From Microbacterium invictum (GTDB lineage Bacteria > Actinomycetota > Actinomycetes > Actinomycetales > Microbacteriaceae), in assembly GCF_014197265.1 (NCBI RefSeq), contig NZ_JACIFH010000001.1, positions 868,001-932,000 on the forward strand: a stretch of DNA of 64,000 bases, in the 5' to 3' direction. Shown here piece after piece: positions 57,296-64,000 of this stretch; the stretch's first letter is position 1; each line of letters starts with the position of its first letter. The notes below the pieces were generated by a model. That model was not told the origin of the DNA and did not search any database. It saw only the letters and a list, made by a program, of their open reading frames with translations. The translations under genes and the position numbers were made by a program.

Positions 57296-58534
57296 TCAGA
57301 CTGACGCGAACACCGCGACCGCGTTGTGCCCACCGAACCCGAACGAGTTGCTGATCGCGAGCTGGTCGCCGTCGCCGAGCGGTGTCGGCTCGCCCGACAG
57401 GCGGAACGGCACGGCGGGATCCTGCTCGGTGAGGTTGATCGTGGGGGGAGCGACCCGGTCGCGCAGCGCGAGGATCGTGAAGACCGCTTCGAGCGCGCCC
57501 GTGCCGCCGAGCAGGTGGCCGGTGGAGGCCTTGGTCGCCGATACCGGGATCTCATCCACCCGGTCGCCGAACACGGCCTTCAGCGCGACGTACTCGTTGG
57601 GGTCGCCGACCGGAGTCGAGGTGGCATGCGCGTTGATGTGCGTGACGTCGGCGGGCGACGCATCGGCCTGCTGCAGCGCCAGCTCGACGGCGCGGGCTGC
57701 GCCGGTGCCCTCGGGGTCATTGGCGGTGATGTGGTACGAGTCGGCGGTGACCCCGCCGCCCAGCACCGCACCGTAGATCTTCGCGCCGCGGGCCCTGGCG
57801 TGCTCCTCGGTCTCAAGGATCAGCACCGCGGCGCCCTCGCCCATGACGAAGCCGTCACGGTCGATGCTGCCGGGGCGCGACGCCGTCGCCGGGTCGTCGT
57901 TGCGCCGCGAGAGCGCCTGCATCGACGAGAACGACGCGATCGTGACCGGATGGATGACCGACTCGGTGCCGCCGGCGATCACGACGTCGGCGAGGCCCGC
58001 CTGCAGGTGCTCGACCGCGTTCACGATCGATTCGGTGCTCGACGCACACGCACTGGCGACCGTGCGCGCGAACGCGCGGGCGCCGAAGTGGAGCGACAGG
58101 TTGCCGGCCGCAGCGTTGGGCATCAGCATCGGCACGGTCATCGGCAGCACACGCCGCGGGCCCTTCTCACGCAGGGTGTCCCATGCGTCGAGCAGTGTCC
58201 ACAGGCCCCCGATGCCGGTCGCGAAGTCCACGCCGAGTCGCTCGGGGTCCACGTCCGGCTCACCGGCATCCGCCCACGCCTCCTTCGCCGCGACCAGTGC
58301 GAACTGGGATGACGGGTCGAGGCGCTTGGCGACGGGCCGCTCGAGCACGGTGTCGGGGCGCACGAGTGCCTCGGCGGCGAAGGTGACGGGCAGGTTGTAC
58401 TGCTCGACCCAGTCGTACTCGAGCGAACGGGCGCCGGACGCGCCGTCCAGCAGCGCCGACCAGCTTTCGGGCGCGGTCCCGCCGATGGGGGAGGACGCAC
58501 CGATGCCGGTGACGACGATACGGGGCTTGGTCAT
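57296..58534 (-). CDS. fabF: Beta-ketoacyl-ACP synthase II
   Basis: FabF elongates acyl-ACP by condensing it with malonyl-ACP. The 412 residues have the catalytic Cys in VASACASSTESIVNAV (about 160-175), His sites in NAHATSTPVGDP and ATKASTGHLLGGTGALEAV, and the closing SNSFGFGGHNAVAVF. The order fabD-fabH-acpP-fabF on the minus strand is the actinobacterial FAS II cluster. A hairpin between acpP and fabF may tune their relative levels. This gene is the last of the operon. Confidence 0.96.
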   Translation of the reverse strand: MTKPRIVVTGIGASSPIGGTAPESWSALLDGASGARSLEYDWVEQYNLPVTFAAEALVRPDTVLERPVAKRLDPSSQFALVAAKEAWADAGEPDVDPERLGVDFATGIGGLWTLLDAWDTLREKGPRRVLPMTVPMLMPNAAAGNLSLHFGARAFARTVASACASSTESIVNAVEHLQAGLADVVIAGGTESVIHPVTIASFSSMQALSRRNDDPATASRPGSIDRDGFVMGEGAAVLILETEEHARARGAKIYGAVLGGGVTADSYHITANDPEGTGAARAVELALQQADASPADVTHINAHATSTPVGDPNEYVALKAVFGDRVDEIPVSATKASTGHLLGGTGALEAVFTILALRDRVAPPTINLTEQDPAVPFRLSGEPTPLGDGDQLAISNSFGFGGHNAVAVFASV

Positions 58535-58553
58535 GATCTCCTCGCGGTCTCGG

Positions 58554-58575
58554 GGTGGGGGCGCATGCCCCCACC
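58554..58575 (-). repeat. Hairpin between acpP and fabF
   Basis: A 9-bp stem (58554-58562 with 58567-58575) and a GCAT loop lie between acpP and fabF. There is no T run, so it is better seen as an mRNA stability or processing element. Confidence 0.5.
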
Positions 58576-58586
58576 ACCGTTGAAGG

Positions 58587-58835
58587 TCACTCCTGGTTGG
58601 AGGTGATGAACGTCACTGCGTCGCCGACGGTCTTGAGGTTCTTGACCTCTTCGTCGGGGATGGTGACGCCGAACTTCTCCTCGGCGTTGACGACGATCGT
58701 CATCATCGAGATCGAGTCGATGTCGAGATCGTCGGTGAAGGACTTCTCGAGCGCGACCTCGTCGGCCGCGATACCGGTCTCGTCGGTGATGAGCTCGGCG
58801 AGCCCGGCGAGAACCTCGTCGTTGGTGAGTGCCAT
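58587..58835 (-). CDS. acpP: Acyl carrier protein
   Basis: ACP carries the growing acyl chain on phosphopantetheine. The 82 residues have the modification site DIDSISMM with Ser41, on an acidic protein of the normal size. The flanking sequence FTDDLDIDSISMMTIVVNAEEKFGVTIPDEEV is characteristic. A GGAGAC-like Shine-Dalgarno sequence lies upstream. It stands between fabH and fabF in the operon. Confidence 0.97.
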   Translation of the reverse strand: MALTNDEVLAGLAELITDETGIAADEVALEKSFTDDLDIDSISMMTIVVNAEEKFGVTIPDEEVKNLKTVGDAVTFITSNQE

Positions 58836-58916
58836 GGGATGTCTCCTTGTTCTGATGGCGGGTCTGGAGCGGGCCCGGCCGGGCCGCTGTTCAGTCTAGG
58901 TGCGCGCGTGGCGCGG

Positions 58917-59918
58917 TCAGGGCAGCACCACGACCTGTGCGCCGAACACGAGTCCGGCGCCGAAGCCGATCTGCAGGGCGAGTCCGCCGCTGATCTCGGG
59001 ATGCTCTTCGAGCAGGCGGTGGGCGGCGAGGGGGATGGATGCCGCGGAGGTGTTGCCGGTGGTCTCGATGTCGCGGGCGATCACCACCGTGTCAGGCAGC
59101 TTCAGCTGCTTGGCGAGCTCGTCGATGATGCGCATGTTGGCCTGGTGGGGGACGAAGGCCGCGAGATCGCCGGGCTCGACGCCCGCGTCGTCGAGCGCCT
59201 GACGCGCGACCTTGGCCATCTCCCAGACGGCCCAGCGGAACACGGTCGGTCCCTCCTGACGCAGCGTCGGCCACGGGGCTGCACCATCGCGGAACTCGAC
59301 GAGCGTGTGGTTCATGCCCACAGCGCCCGCCCTCGAGCCGTCCGAGCCCCACACGGTCGGGCCGATGCCCGGGGTGTCGCTGGGGCCGATCACGACGGCA
59401 CCCGCGCCGTCGCCGAGCAGGAACGAGATGGAGCGGTCGGCCGGGTCGACGACGTCACTGAGCTTCTCGGTGCCGACGACGACCGCGTAGTGCGCCGCAC
59501 CGGCGCGGATCAGCGCGTCCGCCTGCGCGACGCCGTACGCGAATCCGGCGCAGGCGGCGTTCACGTCGTACGCGGCAGCCGGGTTGGACCCGACGCGGTC
59601 GGCGACGATGGCCGCCACCGACGGGGTCTGCTTCGGGTTCGAGATCGTCGCCACGATGACCGCGTCGATCTTGTCGGCGGCCACGCCCGAGCGCTCGATC
59701 GCCTCGGCGACCGCGTCGGTGGCGAGGTCGATCGCGGAGGTCTCCGGCACCGCGCGCACGCGCGTGATGATGCCCGTGCGCTGCCGGATCCACTCGTCGC
59801 TCGAATCGATCGGCCCGATCAGGTCGTCGTTGGGCACCGCGTTCTCGCCGCGCGCCGCGCCGTAGGCGTAGATGCGGGTGTGCGCGGGTCCGGTGGACTG
59901 CTTGAGCGTGACGGTCAC
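58917..59918 (-). CDS. fabH: Beta-ketoacyl-ACP synthase III
   Basis: FabH starts fatty acid synthesis from acyl-CoA and malonyl-ACP. The 333 residues have the Cys123 active site in NAACAGFAYGVAQ, the His in FVPHQANMRIIDEL, and the Asn in ETTGNTSAASIPLA, the full Cys-His-Asn triad. Its N-terminal residues VTVTLKQSTGPAHTRIYAYG precede the conserved DEWIRQRTGI. The GTG start overlaps the fabD stop by GTGA. Branched or straight primer choice cannot be told from sequence. Confidence 0.95.
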   Translation of the reverse strand: MTVTLKQSTGPAHTRIYAYGAARGENAVPNDDLIGPIDSSDEWIRQRTGIITRVRAVPETSAIDLATDAVAEAIERSGVAADKIDAVIVATISNPKQTPSVAAIVADRVGSNPAAAYDVNAACAGFAYGVAQADALIRAGAAHYAVVVGTEKLSDVVDPADRSISFLLGDGAGAVVIGPSDTPGIGPTVWGSDGSRAGAVGMNHTLVEFRDGAAPWPTLRQEGPTVFRWAVWEMAKVARQALDDAGVEPGDLAAFVPHQANMRIIDELAKQLKLPDTVVIARDIETTGNTSAASIPLAAHRLLEEHPEISGGLALQIGFGAGLVFGAQVVVLP

Positions 59919-60835
59919 GCGTCGCCTCCTGTCAGCAGCGCGGTGGCCGCCCCGAGATCCTCGGGGGTCTTCACCGCGACGGTGGGCACGCCCCGCAGGG
60001 CGCGCTTGGCGAGCCCGACGAGCGTGCCGGCCGGGGTCAGTTCGATGATGCCGGTCACGGCGTGGTCGGCGAAAGAGGCCATGCACAGATCCCAGCGGAC
60101 GGGGCTGGCCACCTGCGCGACCATGAGGTCGAGTGCGGTGCGGCCGTCGGTGACGGTGGTGCCGTCGCTGTTGGTCCAGAGCGTGAGATCGGGGGTGGAT
60201 GCCGGTACCTCGGTCGCGGCGACGCGGAGAGTCGCGACGGCGGGGGCCATATACGTCGTGTGGAATGCACCGGCGACTTGCAGCGGGATCACCCGGGTGC
60301 CGCGCGGGGGCTCTGCCGCCAGCTCGGCGAGCGGCGCGAGCGCACCGGCGGCCACGATCTGGCCGCCGCCGTTGTAGTTGGCCGGGGTGAGCCCGAGTTC
60401 GCCGAGGCGGGCGACGACGACGTCCTGGTCGCCGCCGATCACGGCACTCATACCCGTCTGCTCGGCGGCTGCCGCCTCGGCCATCGCGCGACCGCGCAGC
60501 CCGACCAGGCGCAGTGCGTCGTCGTCGGAGATGACCCCTGCCGCCGCGAGGGCGGCGAGTTCGCCGACCGAGTGCCCGGCGACGCCGGCGGGGCGGGTGC
60601 CGGTGCCCGCGGTCAGCGCCTCCCAGGCCAGCAGGCTCGCCGCGACGATCAGCGGCTGCGCCACCCGGGTGTCGCGGATCTGGTCGGCGTCCCACTCGGT
60701 GCCGGCCGCCACGAGGTCGACGTCCGCGGCCTCGGAGAACTGCGCGAGGCGTTCTCGAGCGCCGTCACGCTCCAGCCAGGGCGTCAGGAAACCGGGGGTC
60801 TGCGAACCCTGTCCAGGGAAGACGGCAATGATCAC
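59915..60835 (-). CDS. fabD: Malonyl CoA-acyl carrier protein transacylase
   Basis: FabD loads malonate onto ACP. The 306 residues have FPGQGSQ near the N-terminus, the catalytic Ser89 in AGHSVGE, and the His in AFHTTYM. The GTG start (VIIAVFPGQG) was preferred over an upstream ATG because the fold begins there and a GGATGG/GGAAAG Shine-Dalgarno-like sequence is close. A TGTGCG-TGG-CGCACA palindrome lies in the region upstream, between the regulator and this gene. It is the first gene of the fab operon. Confidence 0.94.
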   Translation of the reverse strand: MIIAVFPGQGSQTPGFLTPWLERDGARERLAQFSEAADVDLVAAGTEWDADQIRDTRVAQPLIVAASLLAWEALTAGTGTRPAGVAGHSVGELAALAAAGVISDDDALRLVGLRGRAMAEAAAAEQTGMSAVIGGDQDVVVARLGELGLTPANYNGGGQIVAAGALAPLAELAAEPPRGTRVIPLQVAGAFHTTYMAPAVATLRVAATEVPASTPDLTLWTNSDGTTVTDGRTALDLMVAQVASPVRWDLCMASFADHAVTGIIELTPAGTLVGLAKRALRGVPTVAVKTPEDLGAATALLTGGDA

Positions 60836-60902
60836 CTTTCCATCCTGCCAAGAACGGGAAGGGGCCATCTGGCGACGACCTCACAAGAAACGCCGGATGC
60901 TT

Positions 60903-60917
60903 TGTGCGTGGCGCACA
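60903..60917. promoter_or_regulatory. Palindrome upstream of fabD (candidate operator)
   Basis: TGTGCG and CGCACA with a TGG spacer form a 15-base palindrome about 70 bases before the fabD start and 13 bases past the end of the regulator gene. It is the most likely place for fab-operon control, but the protein that binds it is unknown. Confidence 0.5.
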
Positions 60918-60929
60918 GGTTGCGTTGCA

Positions 60930-62135
60930 TCAGGGACGCCGCACTCCCGCACCGCGGCGGCGCGTGACCTCGGTGCCGATCGATCCGAGGATGAGCGCCG
61001 TCTGCAGGATCAGCGCTTCGCGCGGACCCGTGGCATCCCATCCGATCACATCGGAGACCCGCTTGAGCCGGTAGCGGACCGTGTTCGGGTGCACGAACAG
61101 CTCTCGGGCCGTCGCCTCGAGCGAACGCCCGTTGTCGAGGTAGCTCCACAGCGTCGTGACCAGGTCGGTGGAGTGCGCGTGCAGCGGACGGTAGATGCGC
61201 TCGACGAGCGTGATCTTGGCCAGCGGGTCGCCGGCCAGCGCCCGCTCGGGCAGCAGGTCGTCGGCCTCGACCGGACGCGGGGCATTCCGCCAGGCCTTGG
61301 CCACCGCGAACCCCGCCAGGGCCGCGCGCGCACTCTGCCCGGCATCCACCAGCGCGGGAACGGTGGGACCGAGCACGAGGTGCCCCGACCCGAAGCCGGG
61401 CTCCAGGCGCCGGGCGATCTCGGGAAACGTGAGCTCCGCGGATTCGTCGCGCTGAGGGAGCTCGGCCCGGCCGATCACCAGGACGAGGCGCAGCCCCTGC
61501 ACGCCGATCAGCACATCCACGCCGAGCTTGCGCGCCATCCGGCGCAGATGGTCCACATCGAACTGCGACGGCGTCGTGCCCACCAGGACCGCGACCTCAC
61601 CGTGACCGTGCCAGCCCAGTGCCGCGATGCGGCTGGGCAGCTCTTCATCCGCCTCGCCGGTGAGGATCGAGTCGACGACGAGCGCCTCCAGCCTGGCGTC
61701 CCACAGGCCCCGCGCCTCGGCGGCACGGGCGTAGACGTCGGCCGCCGCGAACGCGACTTCGCGGGAGTACAGCAGGATGCTCTCGCGAAGATCCTCGCCT
61801 CGGCCGGCGATGCGCTCCTCCGTCACTTCGACCGTGACACGGACCAGCTGCAGGGTCTGGGTCAGGCTGACGCTGCGCAGCAGCTCACGAGGGGCTGCCG
61901 CGAAGATGTCGGCCGCGATCCACGGCGTCGAGTTCGGGTCGTCGTACCACTGGATGAATGAGGTGATCCCCGCCTGGGCGACCAGGCCCACCGCCGAGCG
62001 CCGCGCCGGCGGCATCTCCGCGTACCACGGCAGCGAGTCTTCGAGCCGCTGAATCGTGGCGGACGCCAGGTCGCCGGAGATCCGCCGCAGCCAGGCGAGG
62101 GTCTCCGCCTTCTCCTTGGGCGGGCGCGCCGGCAT
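60930..62135 (-). CDS. PucR-family helix-turn-helix regulator, probable fatty acid synthesis regulator (FasR-like)
   Basis: The 401-residue protein lies between aceE and fabD. Its C-terminus carries a PucR/CdaR-type helix-turn-helix, SLEATARELFVHPNTVRYRLKRVSDVIG (about 345-372), and a GGDEF-like or sugar-diacid-type middle region. An N-terminal helical part (about 1-110) has no known match to me. In Streptomyces a regulator in the same position (FasR) activates fabDHPF, and this location suggests the same job, but that is inference. The ATG is 8 bases downstream of the aceE stop, so aceE and the regulator are co-transcribed. Confidence 0.85.
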   Translation of the reverse strand: MPARPPKEKAETLAWLRRISGDLASATIQRLEDSLPWYAEMPPARRSAVGLVAQAGITSFIQWYDDPNSTPWIAADIFAAAPRELLRSVSLTQTLQLVRVTVEVTEERIAGRGEDLRESILLYSREVAFAAADVYARAAEARGLWDARLEALVVDSILTGEADEELPSRIAALGWHGHGEVAVLVGTTPSQFDVDHLRRMARKLGVDVLIGVQGLRLVLVIGRAELPQRDESAELTFPEIARRLEPGFGSGHLVLGPTVPALVDAGQSARAALAGFAVAKAWRNAPRPVEADDLLPERALAGDPLAKITLVERIYRPLHAHSTDLVTTLWSYLDNGRSLEATARELFVHPNTVRYRLKRVSDVIGWDATGPREALILQTALILGSIGTEVTRRRGAGVRRP

Positions 62136-62143
62136 CGAACGGA

Positions 62144-64000
62144 TCAGCTCTCGCCGCCGGCGTTGCCGCTGGTGCCGGCGGTCACATCGTGCAGACGGTA
62201 CCGGTCGATCGCCTGGGCCGACAGCGCACGGTCCACCACGCCCTCATCGGCCAGCGACTGCAGCGCGCGGACCACCATCGACGGACCGTCGATCTTGAAG
62301 AACCGACGTGCCGCGGGGCGGGTGTCCGAGAAGCCGAAGCCGTCGGCGCCGAGCGTCGCGAAGCGGCGCGGCACCCACGGGCGGATCTGGTCCTGAACGG
62401 CGTGCATGAAGTCGCTGACCGCGATGACCGGGCCCTCGGTGCCGGCGAGCTTCTGCGTGAGGTACGCGGCGCGCTGCTCCTCCTGCGGGTGCAGGAAGTT
62501 GTGCTCGTCGGCGGCGAGGCCGTCACGGCGCAGCTCGGTCCAGCTGGTGACCGACCACACGTCCGCGATCACACCCCAGTCGTCCTTCAACAGCTGCTGC
62601 GCTTCGTACGCCCACGGCACGCCGACGCCGGATGCGAGCAGCTGGACGCGGGGCCCGTCGCCCTCGCCGACCGAGACGCGGTGGATGCCACGCACGATGC
62701 CCTCGACATCGACATCCTCGGGCTCGGCGGGCTGGACCATCGGCTCGTTGTACAGCGTCATGTAGTACATGACGTTGGGGTCGGGGTGGTTGCCGCCGTA
62801 CATGCGGTCCAGGCCCGACCGCACGATGTGCGCGATCTCGTAACCGTACGCCGGGTCGTAGGACACGGTCGCCGGGTTGGTCGAGGCGAGCAGATGCGAG
62901 TGCCCGTCAGCGTGCTGAAGGCCCTCGCCGGTCAGCGTGGTGCGTCCGGCGGTGGCGCCCATGATGAAGCCGCGCGCCATCTGATCGCCGGCGGCCCACT
63001 GGGCGTCGCCGGTGCGCTGGAAGCCGAACATCGAGTAGAAGATGTACACCGGGATCAGCGGTTCGCCGTGCGTCGAGTACGTCGTGCCCGTTGCGGTGAA
63101 TGCCGCCACGGCGCCGGCCTCGTTGATGCCGACGTGCATGATCTGCCCCTGCGGGCTCTCCTTGTACGCCAGCAGCAGGTCACGGTCGACCGACGTGTAG
63201 TTCTGGCCGTTCGGGTTGTAGATCTTCGCGGTCGGGAAGAACGCGTCGATGCCGAACGTGCGGGCCTCATCGGGGATGATCGGGACGATCCGGTTGCCGA
63301 AGCCCTTCGCGCGCAGCAGGTCCTTCAGCAGACGCACGAACGCCATCGTCGAGGCGATCTCCTGCGTGCCCGAGCCCTTCTTCGGCAGGGCGTAGACGCT
63401 GTCGTCGGGCAGCTCGATCGGCACATGGTGGGTGCGGCGCTCGGGCAGGAATCCGCCGAGGTTCCGCCGCCGCTCGAGCATGTACTGGATCGTCTCGTCC
63501 TCCATGCCGGGGTGGTAGTACGGCGGGAGGTACGGGTTCTCCTCGAGCTGGGCGTCCGTGATCGGGATGCGCATCGAGTCGCGGAACTGCTTGAGGTCCT
63601 CGAGGGTCATCTTCTTCATCTGGTGGGTCGCGTTGCGGCCCTCGAAGTGATGTCCGAGACCGTACCCCTTGATGGTCTTGGCCAGGATGACGGTCGGCTG
63701 ACCCTTGTGCTCGACGGCCGAGCGGTAGGCGGCGTAGACCTTCTGGTAGTCGAGTCCGCCGCGGCGGAGCTTGCCCCAGATGTCGTCGTCAGACCAGTCC
63801 TTGACCATCGCGGCCGTGCGCTCGTCGCGACCGAAGAAGTGGTCGCGGATGAATTTGCCGTCCTCGGCGCGGTACGTCTGGAAGTCGCCGTCCGGCGTGG
63901 TGTTCATGAGCCGGACGAGAGCACCGTCGTCATCCTTGTCGAGCAGCTCGTCCCAGCCGCGCCCCCAGACCGTCTTGATGACGTTCCAGCCGGCGCCCCG
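62144..64000 (-). CDS. aceE: Pyruvate dehydrogenase E1 component, homodimeric (C-terminal part; N-terminus outside the window)
   Basis: AceE decarboxylates pyruvate and acetylates the E2 lipoyl arm, giving acetyl-CoA for the TCA cycle and fatty acid synthesis. The reading frame stays open to the window edge. 618 of roughly 910 residues are present. It is the large homodimeric (E. coli-type) E1, as in actinobacteria: [73 protein letters not shown], then [18 protein letters not shown] and the C-terminal [19 protein letters not shown]. It is followed by the regulator and the fab operon. Confidence 0.95.
   Translation of the reverse strand, partial: RGAGWNVIKTVWGRGWDELLDKDDDGALVRLMNTTPDGDFQTYRAEDGKFIRDHFFGRDERTAAMVKDWSDDDIWGKLRRGGLDYQKVYAAYRSAVEHKGQPTVILAKTIKGYGLGHHFEGRNATHQMKKMTLEDLKQFRDSMRIPITDAQLEENPYLPPYYHPGMEDETIQYMLERRRNLGGFLPERRTHHVPIELPDDSVYALPKKGSGTQEIASTMAFVRLLKDLLRAKGFGNRIVPIIPDEARTFGIDAFFPTAKIYNPNGQNYTSVDRDLLLAYKESPQGQIMHVGINEAGAVAAFTATGTTYSTHGEPLIPVYIFYSMFGFQRTGDAQWAAGDQMARGFIMGATAGRTTLTGEGLQHADGHSHLLASTNPATVSYDPAYGYEIAHIVRSGLDRMYGGNHPDPNVMYYMTLYNEPMVQPAEPEDVDVEGIVRGIHRVSVGEGDGPRVQLLASGVGVPWAYEAQQLLKDDWGVIADVWSVTSWTELRRDGLAADEHNFLHPQEEQRAAYLTQKLAGTEGPVIAVSDFMHAVQDQIRPWVPRRFATLGADGFGFSDTRPAARRFFKIDGPSMVVRALQSLADEGVVDRALSAQAIDRYRLHDVTAGTSGNAGGES

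Overview
This 64 kb window is chromosomal DNA from a high-GC Gram-positive bacterium, almost certainly an actinomycete of the family Microbacteriaceae and most likely Microbacterium or a close relative. The reasons are very high GC with strong G/C at third codon positions, frequent GTG starts, short ATGA/GTGA overlaps between genes, actinobacterial gene neighbourhoods (rpmA-obg-proB-proA-nadD-rsfS; lepA-hemW-hrcA-dnaJ-rsmE-phoH-ybeY-era-leuA-recO-uppS-dusB-dgt-dnaG; aceE-regulator-fabD-fabH-acpP-fabF), lineage-restricted families (DUF3145, DUF1990), and many -10-like hexamers placed so that transcription would begin at the start codon. Assignments rest on reading motifs and context; no database search was run.

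Region by region. 1-6.4 kb: end of rpmA, obg, proline biosynthesis (proB, proA), a small membrane protein, nadD, an acidic membrane-anchored protein and rsfS, then tRNA-Ala(GGC). 6.4-8.9 kb (minus): SRAP/YedK DNA-repair protein, App1-type phosphatase, DedA membrane protein. 8.9-17 kb (plus): PabB-like chorismate enzyme, leuS, comEA-comEC, holA, with rpsT on the minus strand. 17.5-24.7 kb: an MFS transporter, an alpha/beta hydrolase and a 1,685-residue secreted nuclease/5'-nucleotidase. 24.9-36.7 kb (plus): a long translation, ribosome and stress cluster (lepA, DUF1990, hemW, hrcA, dnaJ, rsmE, HIT, phoH, ybeY, CBS-domain membrane protein, era, MDR oxidoreductase). 36.8-38.7 kb (minus): two lipoproteins. 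38.7-40.6 kb: leuA with a leader peptide and a candidate pseudoknot. 40.8-48.7 kb: TRIC-like channel, recO, uppS, DsbA-family protein, glutathione peroxidase, dusB, dgt, dnaG. 48.7-55.5 kb: an orphan ABC ATPase, tRNA-Asn(GTT), a def/DUF4129/MoxR/DUF58 operon (minus), a DMT/NIPA-like transporter and tRNA-Met(CAT). 55.6-57.1 kb: a phage-lysin-like M23 peptidase and DUF3145. 57.3-64 kb (minus): type II fatty acid synthesis genes fabD-fabH-acpP-fabF, a PucR-type regulator, and the C-terminal two thirds of aceE, which runs off the end.

The window is mostly core metabolism and information processing. I see no CRISPR array, transposase, integrase, toxin-antitoxin pair, secretion cluster or defence island, and no intergenic stretch longer than about 225 bases. 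The most rewarding signals are small: (i) a 16-codon leader peptide with three consecutive Leu codons and a GC-rich candidate pseudoknot upstream of leuA; (ii) a repeated layout in which a TAnnnT-like hexamer lies 6-7 bases before the start codon; (iii) an orphan ABC ATPase lacking the usual catalytic Glu and H-loop His; (iv) a large inverted-repeat element between DUF3145 and fabF; (v) an inverted repeat plus G-quadruplex-like tract between leuA and the TRIC-like gene; and (vi) a palindrome upstream of fabD that could be an operator for the neighbouring regulator.
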